64,000 bases of DNA. Source: Paenibacillus sp. FSL R5-0490. GTDB taxonomy: Bacteria > Bacillota > Bacilli > Bacillales > Cytobacillaceae. The notes below the pieces were generated by a model. That model had not been told where the DNA came from. It did no database searches and saw nothing but the letters and a program-made list of their open reading frames with translations. Shown here one piece after another: positions 52,941-61,357 of the stretch. The stretch's first letter is position 1; each line of letters opens with the position of its first letter. The stretch spans positions 1 to 64,000 of the forward strand of contig NZ_MRTQ01000016.1 of the NCBI RefSeq assembly GCF_001956215.1, written 5' to 3'. A program made the position numbers and the translations under genes.

Positions 52941-53303
52941 CTTCGGACTCAAGCCTGATGATTTCCCCTTCCTGTGTCCGAACCTGCACCAACTTCGGAC
53001 TCAGACCTGATGATTTTCCCTTCCTGTGTCTGAACCTGCACCTACTTCCGACTCAAACCCGACGTTTTCCCCTTTCTGTGTCTGAACTTGAACCAACTTC
53101 GGACTCAGACCCGACGTTTTCCCCTTACTGTGTCCGAACCTGCACCAACTTCGGACTCAGACCCGATGATTTCCCCTTCCTGTGTCCAAACCTGCACCAA
53201 CTTCGGACTCAGACCCGACGTTTTCCCTTCCTGTGTCTGAACTTGAACCAACTTCGGACTCAGACCTGATGATTTTCCCTTCCTGTGTCTGAACCTGAAC
53301 TAT
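52941..53303. repeat. minisatellite, seven copies of a 52-bp unit
   Basis: Units begin with CTTCGGACTC (one CTTCCGACTC) at 52941, 52993, 53045, 53097, 53149, 53201 and 53252, giving periods 52, 52, 52, 52, 52 and 51 bp. Units differ at a few positions (GATGATTT versus GACGTTTT, CGAACCTGCACC versus TGAACTTGAACC), which form two or three shuffled variants. Because 52 is not a multiple of three, the ORFs seen across it are not proteins. It fills the gap between two convergent-side terminators. Confidence 0.93.
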
Positions 53304-53317
53304 CTGGCTCCACAAAA

Positions 53318-53351
53318 AAACACTAACAAACGATGCCATTTGTTAGTGTTT
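53318..53351 (-). terminator. intrinsic terminator of the symporter gene
   Basis: AAACACTAACAAA / TTTGTTAGTGTTT, 13 bp perfect; T tract on the minus strand. Confidence 0.88.
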
Positions 53352-53363
53352 CCAAATCTATTA

Positions 53364-54626
53364 TTATGAAGCTTGTTGTTCAAATCTTTCTTCAGCTGGA
53401 GGGTTAAATTGCCCTTCCCACTTCGCAATAACAATCGCCGCCAGTGAGTTCCCCACCACATTAACCGCTGTGCGTCCCATGTCAAGGATACGGTCGATGC
53501 CGGCAATAAAGGCAAGGCCTTCTGCAGGCAATCCAATGGTGCTGAATGTCGCCAGCAGCACAACAAAGGATACACCAGGTACACCCGCCATTCCTTTCGA
53601 TGTAACCATCAGCACTAACATTAGTGTAATTTGCTGTCCGATACTCAATTCAATCCCAAACATCTGGGCAATAAATAAAGAGGCAATCGCCTGATATAAA
53701 ACAGATCCGTCCAGGTTAAAAGAGTAGCCTGTCGGAATAACGAATGAAGAAATATGTTTCGGGCTTCCCGCTTTCTCCATTTTATCCATAATTCTTGGAA
53801 GAACTGTTTCCGAGCTTGCTGTTGAAAATGCCAAAATCAATTCCTCTTTGATCATCTTCAATAATTTAAAGATGCTGAACCCGACAATTTTGGCCATAAC
53901 TCCCAGAACAACAAGAACAAAGAAAATCATGGATCCATATACAGTAAGCGCCAGCTTGCCTAATGGAATCAGTGAGGCGAAGCCATACTTGGAAATCGTA
54001 ACACCAATTAAGGCAAATACCCCGATCGGCGCATACTTCATAAACAGGTTCGTTACATAGAACATCGCCTTGGCCGTACCTTCAAAAAACCTCAGAACTG
54101 GCTTTCCGACATCTCCAATTGCTGCAATTCCGAGTCCAAATACAACCGCAAAGAAGATAATCGCCAGCATATCGCCTTCAACCATGGCTTGTACCGGATT
54201 AGTAGGCACAATATGCAAGAATGTATCCGCTACCGACTTGCCTTCCTGCTCTTTATTGGTTTCGACATAGCTTGAGATATCACTTTGCTGCAGGCTGTCC
54301 ATATTCAGGCCGGCACCTGGCTGAAATACATTCCCGGCGATTAAGCCAACCACAATGGCAACCAATGTCATGCCGATAAAGTAGGTCAATGATTTACCGC
54401 CAAGCTTACCCACGGATTTTAAATCACCTACACCAGCAATGGCAACGATTATCGTTGATAATACAATAGGAACCACAATCATTTTAATTAAACGAATGAA
54501 CAGATCGCCAAATGGCTGTAAGGCACTTTGCGCTGCTTCATTACCGTAAAAGATACCGCCAACCACAATCCCCAGGACAAGACCGATAAAAATTTGAGTG
54601 GCTAAACTTAATTTAATTCTTTTCAT
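53364..54626 (-). CDS. glutamate/dicarboxylate:cation symporter (GltT/GltP/DctA family)
   Basis: 420 residues. The DAACS family core is complete: FSTASSETVLPRIM (re-entrant loop HP1), YSFNLDGSVLY, SKGMAGVPGVSF (HP2) and GRTAVNVVGNSLAA. It imports glutamate, aspartate or C4-dicarboxylates with H+ or Na+. The start is the second ATG. Upstream lies a c-di-AMP riboswitch followed by a terminator, so the gene should be shut when c-di-AMP is high. That fits a role of glutamate uptake in osmotic/potassium balance. Confidence 0.9.
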   Translation of the reverse strand: MKRIKLSLATQIFIGLVLGIVVGGIFYGNEAAQSALQPFGDLFIRLIKMIVVPIVLSTIIVAIAGVGDLKSVGKLGGKSLTYFIGMTLVAIVVGLIAGNVFQPGAGLNMDSLQQSDISSYVETNKEQEGKSVADTFLHIVPTNPVQAMVEGDMLAIIFFAVVFGLGIAAIGDVGKPVLRFFEGTAKAMFYVTNLFMKYAPIGVFALIGVTISKYGFASLIPLGKLALTVYGSMIFFVLVVLGVMAKIVGFSIFKLLKMIKEELILAFSTASSETVLPRIMDKMEKAGSPKHISSFVIPTGYSFNLDGSVLYQAIASLFIAQMFGIELSIGQQITLMLVLMVTSKGMAGVPGVSFVVLLATFSTIGLPAEGLAFIAGIDRILDMGRTAVNVVGNSLAAIVIAKWEGQFNPPAEERFEQQAS

Positions 54627-54691
54627 CAATTACCCTACCTTCTTGTTTAGTTTTAACGTGCTGCTCAGGCAAGGGAAACAAAGCTGATCTC

Positions 54692-54720
54692 AAAAAAAAG
54701 AAAATCGACAATTGTCAATT
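54692..54720 (-). terminator. terminator forming the riboswitch expression platform
   Basis: AATTGAC-AATT-GTCGATT hairpin (one wobble) followed by a T-rich tract, between the riboswitch aptamer and the symporter start codon. Confidence 0.65.
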
Positions 54721-54750
54721 CACCCTGATTCATATTCTCTTATGTTTCCT

Positions 54751-54881
54751 TAAACGCTGACGAGGTTAGCTTTCGGGTTAGGACTGTGGAAACAGTAAGC
54801 CCTTCCATCTTTCGGATTCACCCCGTGCGGAAACTCCGCCGTAAATAATGGGTCCCCCGTTCTTAAAATAAGATTAAGCAT
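54751..54881 (-). promoter_or_regulatory. ydaO/yuaA-type c-di-AMP riboswitch
   Basis: In order on the minus strand stand GCTTAATC, AACGGGGGACCCA, ACGGGGTGAATCC, GAAGGGC, CCCGAAAGCTAACCTCGT and CAGCGT, the conserved blocks of the ydaO aptamer. The class binds two c-di-AMP molecules and usually stops transcription of potassium or osmolyte transport and cell-wall genes. Here it controls a glutamate-family symporter. Confidence 0.93.
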
Positions 54882-54955
54882 AGAACACTAAATCATTATA
54901 TTATCCCAAGATAATTTTTGTAAATAGTTAAGTATTCCCTGTATAAAACAAAAAA

Positions 54956-55004
54956 GCATTTGGCTCCACCTGCGCCAAATGCCATGATAGCCACACATGC
55001 TATC
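54956..55004 (-). terminator. terminator and preceding hairpin after the dienelactone hydrolase gene
   Basis: GCATTTGGC / GCCAAATGC (54956-54982) runs into a T tract on the minus strand. Just before it is a GATAGC / GCTATC hairpin (54986-55004). The tandem hairpins with a GGGGATAGC lead could be part of a structured RNA, but no known class fits. Confidence 0.7.
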
Positions 55005-55112
55005 CCCGCTACATCTAAATTAGCATCTTAGTATTAAGTATATTGAACGCGCTTGTAAACTTTTATTAAAATTCCTCGGTGATAACAGTCACCGTTAGTG
55101 CTTCATACTACC

Positions 55113-55721
55113 TCAATCAGTATGCAATAAAAAATTCAGCATTTTGCTAAAGGCTTCTTGTTCTGATTTTGCATCATACTTAGAGGAATAAGGATCACTG
55201 AATCCGTGTTTCCCAGTAAATTTATATGCTTTAATTTTCTTTTTTTCCAAAGCCAATACTAACTCATCAACATTAAAAGACTGCTCTTCCTGTGGAAAAA
55301 ATAGCATGGCAGGACTCCGGGGTGTTAGCTCTAAATAGTCCCTAATCCTTGAACCGTAATATCCAACTATTCCATCAACACAATCTTCCTCACTGCATAG
55401 CCAGGCAACAGTGGCACCTATACTAAATCCAATGATTACTATTGTTTCGTATTCATCTTTAACATCCAATAATAAATCTTTGATTTTACGTGCCGCTATA
55501 TCGAAACCGACATGTTCCATAAAGTGACGATAAGCGGCTTCCCCTTGAGAATAATCAAAAGGCATCTCTCGCTCTAGTAAATTGGGGCATATCACTTCAA
55601 AATTCTGCTTTATTAATAATTCGCAAAAACTCTTTATATGTTGATTTATTCCATATATTTCGTGGATTACGATGATTAAAGAATTTGAATTTCTATCATA
55701 ACTATGTCGCTTATTCTCCAT
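55113..55721 (-). CDS. dienelactone hydrolase family protein
   Basis: 202 residues, alpha/beta-hydrolase fold of the DLH type. It has HEIYGIN (Glu of the active site), nucleophile elbow GFSIGATVAW with Ser instead of the Cys of true dienelactone hydrolase, Asp/His near TGKHGFSDPY. It probably hydrolyses an ester or lactone. RBS GGGTGAAG. Single gene. Confidence 0.83.
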   Translation of the reverse strand: MENKRHSYDRNSNSLIIVIHEIYGINQHIKSFCELLIKQNFEVICPNLLEREMPFDYSQGEAAYRHFMEHVGFDIAARKIKDLLLDVKDEYETIVIIGFSIGATVAWLCSEEDCVDGIVGYYGSRIRDYLELTPRSPAMLFFPQEEQSFNVDELVLALEKKKIKAYKFTGKHGFSDPYSSKYDAKSEQEAFSKMLNFLLHTD

Positions 55722-55807
55722 ATTTCTTCACCCGCTATATTCCATCAAAAGGTATTCTATATTAATATGAATTATTCCTCCAGTCTCAAAACACCCTTTT
55801 TAAATCC

Positions 55808-55831
55808 AAAAAGAGCCGCCTAATTGGCAGC
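55808..55831 (-). terminator. intrinsic terminator of the nitronate monooxygenase gene
   Basis: GCTGCC / GGCGGC stem (one wobble) with T tract on the minus strand; near twin of the cueP terminator. Confidence 0.65.
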
Positions 55832-55860
55832 CGGACGTGAAGCAATGAACCATCTTGACA

Positions 55861-56814
55861 TTAAACACAAGCTTCATATTCTCTTTTGATATTATGAATG
55901 ATCGTCTGAACAGGCAAAATTTCGTTAATTTCATGGACTCTTGCCCCCGCAAATACGAGACCATTCTCACAGTCCCCCTCCATGGATGTGACCAGAGAAT
56001 CCAATGTACAAAAGCGGTAGGAGCAGTTTTTCAGACAATCGATGCACTTCTTGATTTTCACCTTTTTATTGTCAGATATTTGTTCAGTAAAGTTATTCTT
56101 AATGGCACGCCCCTCCAAACCTACGGTGGTTTTCACCATAACGATATCTTCCTGTTTGGCATGTACATATTTTTCCTTGAAGGATAGGGGGGCATCACAT
56201 TCGTGACTTGCGACAAATCTGGTTCCCATTTGAACACCGGAAGCCCCGACACGAATGGCATGCGCAATATCTTTTCCTGTCAGGATTCCCCCTGCAGCTA
56301 TGACAGGAATCTTAACAGCTTGCACCACTTCCGGTAAAATATCGAATAACGGTCTTTCGGTCCCTAAATGCCCTCCTGCCTCATTGCCCTCTACGACAAC
56401 CGCAGAAGCACCCAGCCGCTCTGACATTTTGGCAAGCCTTGCAGATGACACAATCGAAATCACCGGTGTGCCGGATTCTTTGCCCCAATTGTACATATCC
56501 CTTGATATTCCTGCACCTGAAATAATGAAATCCACCTTTTCCTCTATAGCGGCCTTCATTTTTTCAGCAAAATCATTCATGGCAAATAGAACATTCACCC
56601 CAATATAGCCCTCACCCTTGATAGCTGCCCTGGCCTTTCGTATATGCAGCCTTAACTCTTCAATGCTAATTCCTGTTCCTGAAATAATTCCAATCCCCCC
56701 GGCATTAGCAACAGCTGATGCCAGGCCGCTTAACGAAATACCAACGCCCATTCCACCCTGCATGATGGGAAACTCAGGCGTCATATGACCGATTTTTAAT
56801 TGTGGAAATTTCAA
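55861..56814 (-). CDS. nitronate monooxygenase/FabK-like flavoprotein with a Cys-rich insert
   Basis: 317 residues, FMN-dependent TIM barrel. PIMQGGMGVGISLSGLASAVANAGG is the start of the family, EGNEAGGHLG and AAGGILTGKDIAHAIRVGASGVQMGTRF the phosphate-binding region. Near residues 255-280 a Cys-rich stretch (KKCIDCLKNCSYRFC) could bind a metal or iron-sulfur cluster; it is unusual for simple nitronate monooxygenases. Oxidation of alkyl nitronates or enoyl reduction are both possible. TTG start with a poor RBS. Confidence 0.82.
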   Translation of the reverse strand: MKFPQLKIGHMTPEFPIMQGGMGVGISLSGLASAVANAGGIGIISGTGISIEELRLHIRKARAAIKGEGYIGVNVLFAMNDFAEKMKAAIEEKVDFIISGAGISRDMYNWGKESGTPVISIVSSARLAKMSERLGASAVVVEGNEAGGHLGTERPLFDILPEVVQAVKIPVIAAGGILTGKDIAHAIRVGASGVQMGTRFVASHECDAPLSFKEKYVHAKQEDIVMVKTTVGLEGRAIKNNFTEQISDNKKVKIKKCIDCLKNCSYRFCTLDSLVTSMEGDCENGLVFAGARVHEINEILPVQTIIHNIKREYEACV

Positions 56815-57013
56815 AAGAACTACCCCATTTCATCGCCAATTTATTTCTTCTCCATTATTGAGCGAATGAGGGCGATTGAATAGTGATAAATATAATACCT
56901 GGTACTAAAAACAGGTTATATTTTCGCCATATTCACAGAATGTTCAAGAATTGCCAACGTAGAGACTTATCAGGCATCATCCCTGCAGCTGACCTTACTC
57001 ACATAAAAAGCTT

Positions 57014-57232
57014 TTATCTGCCTCTTTGAAATATACGCTGTAAAAGGTATGCTAAACCAAAACAAATGATCGTGATAAAAAAGATTTTATTAATTGAAAG
57101 CTGTTTCATCAGAGAGGTGTGCGTTGATCGCTCCGATGAAAAAATAGACCACCAACTTGGTTCAGGAAAAAAGACAGATACCATAATCCAAATGCATAAG
57201 AAACATAACACCAATAACCAATATAATTTCAT
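57014..57232 (-). CDS. hypothetical two-helix membrane protein
   Basis: 72 residues: a transmembrane helix at about 3-22, a polar extracytoplasmic loop FFPEPSWWSIFSSERST with several Trp, and a second helix about 48-66 followed by a basic end (RIFQRGR). RBS AGAGGAGAG strongly supports translation. Family unknown. It follows the VOC-like gene by 27 nt on the same strand, so the two may be an operon. Confidence 0.7.
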   Translation of the reverse strand: MKLYWLLVLCFLCIWIMVSVFFPEPSWWSIFSSERSTHTSLMKQLSINKIFFITIICFGLAYLLQRIFQRGR

Positions 57233-57259
57233 AAGCTCTCCTCTTTTAGAAAAACAAAT

Positions 57260-57859
57260 TCAATTCACAATCCTTACACCATTAGGGTCCACTAATATCT
57301 TCGAAGAGAGGTCCTTTATAACTGCTTCATTAATTGTAACTGTTTCACCAAACACCGATTTAATTGAACTCATAGGCTTACCGAACAAAATGGATAAGTC
57401 ATTTTCTAGCCCTTCTTTTCTTGTTTCTAATCTTAATTCTTCTATTTTTAGGTTATCAGTCACCGAATCTACTATTTCTTTGTTTGTTTGGAGTTCTATC
57501 CTAAAAGAATAAGGGGTTGTAATAAACGTTCTTCTTTCCCCCTTGTCCACAATCCAATTCATATTATCTGCATTCTGACAGATAAGCTCTTGTTCTTTTT
57601 CAGATACCAAAAAACCTATATGGTCAAATTTACTCTTCTTTCCATATCCAAATGTGATATTTACGCTCCCTTTTCTTGCTTCGATAATACGAAAAATAAT
57701 ATTCTTCGTCCGAAAGTTATTCCATACTAAGGGAGGATCAAAGTTCTGGAATCCCCCCAGGTATTTACCGATACGCTGATATATCTGAAAGCCTGCATTC
57801 ACGTAAAACCTTTCTGTTTCTTCCACGTGTGGAGTCCAATAATGATAATGAAAAAGCAC
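57260..57859 (-). CDS. VOC-like (glyoxalase-fold) protein
   Basis: 199 residues. It starts LFHYHYWTPHVEETERFYVNAGFQIYQRIGK, a glyoxalase-type N-motif with His residues. FDHIGFLVSEKEQELICQNA and FITTPYSFRIELQTNKE continue the fold, then a further alpha-beta segment of about 70 residues follows (NLKIEELRLETRKEGLEND...). Likely a metal-dependent or binding protein of unknown ligand. The start is GTG behind AAAGAGG; the GTG three codons earlier overlaps the RBS. Confidence 0.72.
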   Translation of the reverse strand: MLFHYHYWTPHVEETERFYVNAGFQIYQRIGKYLGGFQNFDPPLVWNNFRTKNIIFRIIEARKGSVNITFGYGKKSKFDHIGFLVSEKEQELICQNADNMNWIVDKGERRTFITTPYSFRIELQTNKEIVDSVTDNLKIEELRLETRKEGLENDLSILFGKPMSSIKSVFGETVTINEAVIKDLSSKILVDPNGVRIVN

Positions 57860-58117
57860 AGATATCACCTCTTTAATAAGCTCGTTACTAACATATTCAA
57901 TAAAAACGTAATTTCTCCTTTCAGACTATCCCGGACTATTCACAAGTTCCTGATACAGTTGACCGCTGCAGCATATGTAAATAAAATGAAATCATCCCAA
58001 ATTGGAGGTTTTTGTTTGTTGAACTTATGTTTAGAGCTGGTGAAGTAACACTTTCTCCATGAGAAAGTGCCATTTATATTGAAACTTTATCATCACTTAA
58101 AGAACAGGAGACTACAA

Positions 58118-58651
58118 ATGGATATCTTAATTCGGCAAGAACTCCCTGCAGACTATGATTCGACTGAAGAAATGGTAAAAGAAGCTTTTTCACATGAAGA
58201 TTACAGCGATAAAAATGAACATTTTCTTGTCAAAAGGCTCAGAAATTCTGATGTTTTTATTCCGGAGCTTTCTTTAGTGGCGTTAACTCAATCTAAAGAG
58301 ATTGTGGGCCATATTCTTTTATCTAAAATCAAAATATCGGATGGTGAGAAAGCGGGAGATTCTCTTGCACTTGCCCCACTTTCTGTTCGTCCCGGTTATC
58401 AGGGGAAAGGCATCGGGAGCCAATTGATACGTACTGCACTTAACAAGGCCAAAGAAATCGGTTATCATTCCGTAATCGTTTTAGGCCATAAAAATTACTA
58501 TCCAAAGTTCGGCTTTAAGCCAGCCAGTCTTTGGAATATTCATGCCCCTTTTGAAGTGCCTGACGAAATATTCATGGCTCTGGAGTTAACAGAGAATGCT
58601 CTTAAAAATGCTGCCGGGGTTGTTCATTATTCAAAAGCTTTTTCAGAATAA
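58118..58651 (+). CDS. GNAT-family N-acetyltransferase (YhbS-like)
   Basis: 177 residues. ILIRQELPADYDSTEEMVKEAF and LALAPLSVRPGYQGKGIGSQLIRTAL, with the acetyl-CoA loop, then VIVLGHKNYYPKFGFKPAS, are characteristic of the YhbS type. Target unknown. The ATG behind AGGAGA is chosen over the longer frame. Terminated by a strong hairpin. Confidence 0.88.
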   Translation: MDILIRQELPADYDSTEEMVKEAFSHEDYSDKNEHFLVKRLRNSDVFIPELSLVALTQSKEIVGHILLSKIKISDGEKAGDSLALAPLSVRPGYQGKGIGSQLIRTALNKAKEIGYHSVIVLGHKNYYPKFGFKPASLWNIHAPFEVPDEIFMALELTENALKNAAGVVHYSKAFSE

Positions 58652-58669
58652 GAAGCCAGAGTTTAAACA

Positions 58670-58703
58670 AAAGCTATCTCTATCATTATCCAGAGATAGC
58701 TTT
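58670..58703. terminator. bidirectional intrinsic terminator
   Basis: AAAGCTATCTCT / AGAGATAGCTTT, 12 bp, shared by the convergent GNAT and DUF4871 genes. Confidence 0.88.
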
Positions 58704-58715
58704 CTATTTGCTTCT

Positions 58716-59741
58716 TCATTCCCTTATATCAAAAATCAATTCATCAAATAACTCCCCATCCACATAAAGCAAAATAGCCCATTCTCCCTTTTTAGGAATC
58801 TTAACAGAAGATGGTGTATGGGCATCCGCCCCGTTGTTTGGACCATAAGCGCGAATGGTCCATCCCATTCCATTTGTTAAAATGGGATGAACTGTCTGCG
58901 ATTCTTTATGAAAGCCAACGATTGTCAGATCAACATTCTCAACGCCCCACAAATGCCACATCCACTTTTGGCCGTTTAAACTGGGCATGCCAGCGCCAAT
59001 CACCCCGGACTTGTTTTCATTTCCGATTATGCCCCTGTCGCCGAACTCCACAGCTTTTCTCTTCCAATCAATAGTGTCAAAATCGCTCACCTGAACAAAA
59101 TCAGGTATATCCTGAGGCAATGTAATAGGGTCATCCTTAGCTTTTTCTGCCACACTGACCACTACATCCCCATAGGATTTTCCATCCAGATACACTTCAA
59201 ACTTCCACAGGCCTTCGTAAGGAAGGGTGAATGTCGTCGTGAACCGCTGCAAACTTGGGTACCCGGGAGAAGGTGCTATTATTTGTTGCTGAGGTAAGAC
59301 TTGTATTCTTTCACTAGTTTCTTTATGAAAGGCAGAAATGGAAAGCTCTTTTCCTTTATACGTGTTAAAAGGCTCCTGGAAACTAAAGATATAGCCATAA
59401 GGCGTTCCAGCTTTCAGATAAGGATCGGGTAATATGCTGAATCTCATCTTTTGATTCACCTTATATTCATGCCGGATGTTCCATTCACCAGCTGTACCGC
59501 CATGTATCTGGTTTTGATCCTGCCTGACCCATGTCTCAGTTGAAACTAAGAAAGCTAAGAGGCAGATGGCAAAAGTGGATATGACTAATATAACGAATTT
59601 ATGAGGCTTTTTTGTTGGCATCTCTCTTCTATCGGAATGGAGCGCTTTTCTAATATTTATTTTTTGAAATTCCGTAAAGTGCTCGCCCTTGTGAGTTGTC
59701 GAGTCCATGGCCCGCCGCAGCTGCCTAAGCTTGCTCTCCAT
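58716..59741 (-). CDS. membrane-anchored DUF4871-like protein, probable anti-sigma partner
   Basis: 341 residues. A cytoplasmic N-terminus of about 47 residues (MESKLRQLRRAMDSTTHKGEHFTEFQ...IRKALHSD) precedes one transmembrane helix (about 48-66). The extracytoplasmic part has two similar Ig-like modules, each with a YG...F-type strand and a YLDGKSYGDVVV or YVDGELFDELIF end; the second resembles DUF4871 (KWMWHLWG). Its gene overlaps the ECF sigma factor gene by 17 nt. This position and topology fit an anti-sigma factor that releases the sigma factor on an envelope signal, but no known anti-sigma domain is evident. Confidence 0.75.
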   Translation of the reverse strand: MESKLRQLRRAMDSTTHKGEHFTEFQKINIRKALHSDRREMPTKKPHKFVILVISTFAICLLAFLVSTETWVRQDQNQIHGGTAGEWNIRHEYKVNQKMRFSILPDPYLKAGTPYGYIFSFQEPFNTYKGKELSISAFHKETSERIQVLPQQQIIAPSPGYPSLQRFTTTFTLPYEGLWKFEVYLDGKSYGDVVVSVAEKAKDDPITLPQDIPDFVQVSDFDTIDWKRKAVEFGDRGIIGNENKSGVIGAGMPSLNGQKWMWHLWGVENVDLTIVGFHKESQTVHPILTNGMGWTIRAYGPNNGADAHTPSSVKIPKKGEWAILLYVDGELFDELIFDIRE

Positions 59742-60279
59742 TATATCCCCGCCTCTCCATCATTTTTTTCAGCTTCATCCTGCCTCTGCTCAATCTTGTT
59801 TTAATCGTATTTTGGTTTACTCCTATTAGTCCCTGGATCTCTTCAATCGTACATTCTTCATAATAATAGAGAGTAACAACTTCCCGGTACTTCACAGGCA
59901 AAGACAAAACACACAAGGAAAGAAATTCTTCCTCGCTGCGCTTCAGCAGTTCCTTTTCCGGCGGCAATTCCTTTGATGAAAATAAAGAAAACAGGCTCGA
60001 ATTCAGAACCACTTTCCTAAACGCATGACTCTTCAGGACATCCTTTGATCTATTAATAGCCAATCGATAAATCCATGATTTAAACGAGGTCACTTCATCG
60101 ATTTTGTCATAATTTTGGTAACATGTGATGAATACATCCTGAACAATATCTTCCGCCAGCTTCCAATCCTTCACATAGTTATAAGCAAGCTTTGTGAGCC
60201 GTTCACCGTAATCATCCATAATCATCTCAAGCCAAACTTCACGATCTTCTAATGAATCATCATCCCTGATCTTTCTCAC
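59725..60279 (-). CDS. ECF-type RNA polymerase sigma factor
   Basis: 184 residues. Region 2 is YGERLTKLAYNYVKDWKLAEDIVQDVFITCYQNYDK ... FKSWIYRLAINRSKDVL, and region 4 is LPVKYREVVTLYYYEECTIEEIQGLIGVNQNTIKTRLSRGRMKLKK. It directs RNA polymerase to its own promoter class, probably for envelope stress. The promoter upstream (TGAAAC-N16-CGTC) has the form recognised by such factors, indicating autoregulation. It is the first gene of the sigma/DUF4871 operon. Confidence 0.93.
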   Translation of the reverse strand: MRKIRDDDSLEDREVWLEMIMDDYGERLTKLAYNYVKDWKLAEDIVQDVFITCYQNYDKIDEVTSFKSWIYRLAINRSKDVLKSHAFRKVVLNSSLFSLFSSKELPPEKELLKRSEEEFLSLCVLSLPVKYREVVTLYYYEECTIEEIQGLIGVNQNTIKTRLSRGRMKLKKMMERRGYNGEQA

Positions 60280-60312
60280 ACACTCCCCACCCCATTATCA
60301 CTTTAATGCTAA

Positions 60313-60338
60313 GACGAATGAGTCGGATATAAGTTTCA
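60313..60338 (-). promoter_or_regulatory. autoregulatory ECF promoter
   Basis: TGAAAC (-35), 16 nt, CGTC (-10), about 35 nt before the sigma gene start. Confidence 0.8.
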
Positions 60339-60419
60339 TTTATTTTGAAAAGGCACCTTCCTTTGAACCCCATCCTATTTGCCTCTTCAAAGACCTATTT
60401 GTTTAAAAAGAAGAAGCCG

Positions 60420-60653
60420 TTAATCATTTTCCCTCATTGAAAACAAATAAAGAATTGCAATGATAACGGCAATAATGGAAGTGATTACAGAATATCGAAA
60501 AATAGTAAAAAAGAACTCAGGAAATGGTGTGATAATACTTGAAGTCATACCATCAACATCTTTTGTACTTTCGATTCGCTTCATAAAGGCGACCAATAAG
60601 AAAAAGGAAACAATAAATGAATAGATTCCTGTTTTCACTATGATTTTCTCCAT
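60420..60653 (-). CDS. hypothetical two-helix membrane protein
   Basis: 77 residues: a transmembrane helix about 8-25, a loop ESTKDVDGMTSSIITPFPE, and a second helix about 48-70 ending FSMREND. RBS AGGGGTG before ATG. Family unknown. First of three small membrane protein genes in a row on this strand. Confidence 0.7.
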   Translation of the reverse strand: MEKIIVKTGIYSFIVSFFLLVAFMKRIESTKDVDGMTSSIITPFPEFFFTIFRYSVITSIIAVIIAILYLFSMREND

Positions 60654-60730
60654 AAATTCACCCCTAAACTTTTCTTGACTTGCTTTTTCAACTGCAGTTA
60701 ACTGGAGCCACGAACAATTAGTTTATGAAA

Positions 60731-60904
60731 TTATTGAAATCCTCCTGTGTCCTTATTATCTCCCATTAAATAATTTGAACTTTCCCCTGGCTTTGTGTTC
60801 GGATTTGTTGGGGTAAGAGGGTTATTATTATTTTTCCTGCGTCTCCAATCAATAAATATAGCAAATAGTATAATTCCAGCAATAAAAATCACTAACCACC
60901 ACAT
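60731..60904 (-). CDS. 57-residue membrane protein with Asn/Pro/Thr-rich tail
   Basis: One N-terminal helix with WW at the start (MWWLVIFIAGIILFAIFIDW), a basic anchor RRRK, then a tail rich in Asn, Pro, Thr (NNNNPLTPTNPNTKPGE). RBS GGGGAGTG. It follows the DUF5316-like gene by 44 nt and may be co-transcribed. Function unknown. Confidence 0.65.
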   Translation of the reverse strand: MWWLVIFIAGIILFAIFIDWRRRKNNNNPLTPTNPNTKPGESSNYLMGDNKDTGGFQ

Positions 60905-60948
60905 AGGTTCACTCCCCTGGTTTGAAAGGCCGCCTTTATAGTTAAACT

Positions 60949-61245
60949 TTAGCTTAAGAAAAGATACAGAAGCAGCGCAATCATAATATTTGGCAGGCCA
61001 ATTAAAACTGAGCCGATGCTTGTTCTTTTCCGCTTTCGTCTTTCGTCAGGAGAATCTTGTGCTTCCAAGCCTGCCCTCATCCGATGGGGACCAGCTATAG
61101 AACCTGACATAAGAACAGAGATGGCTATAAAAAATAATCCAATGGCTCCTGTCACTAAGTAAGCCTTACTTAATTCCCAAAAACCAAGTGATAATAATAC
61201 ACCAGTTATTGAGAAAACGATCCCGATAGTTAGATGCTTCAACAC
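60949..61245 (-). CDS. DUF5316-like membrane protein
   Basis: 98 residues: helices at about 5-22, 30-48 and 78-97, a cytoplasmic basic loop RMRAGLEAQDSPDERRKRKRT. The order LVTGAIGLFFIAISVLMSGS ... GDRMR-like GPHRMRA matches the DUF5316 pattern. Function unknown. RBS AAGGAGG. It heads the small-membrane-protein cluster. Confidence 0.75.
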   Translation of the reverse strand: MLKHLTIGIVFSITGVLLSLGFWELSKAYLVTGAIGLFFIAISVLMSGSIAGPHRMRAGLEAQDSPDERRKRKRTSIGSVLIGLPNIMIALLLYLFLS

Positions 61246-61328
61246 ACCAAACCTCCTTTATTACTAACTATACGGCTGAAATCTTAAATTGTTTCAATTT
61301 TTAATTTTTTATGAGGACCAATGAAGAA

Positions 61329-61357
61329 AAAAGGGAGCTCCTCTTCGGAACTCCTTT
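61329..61357 (-). terminator. terminator after the truncated NUDIX gene
   Basis: AAGGGAG / CTCCTTT stem with an internal TCC-GGA step and T tract on the minus strand. Confidence 0.6.

Noticed and set aside
52941..53303. CRISPR array
   Set aside because: Units are directly abutting with no unique spacers; the variable positions are few and recurring. It is a tandem repeat.
52901..53339. ORFs of 122 and 60 residues across the 52-bp repeats, on both strands
   Set aside because: The repeat period is not a multiple of three, so successive units are read in different frames; there is no RBS. They are artefacts of the repeat.
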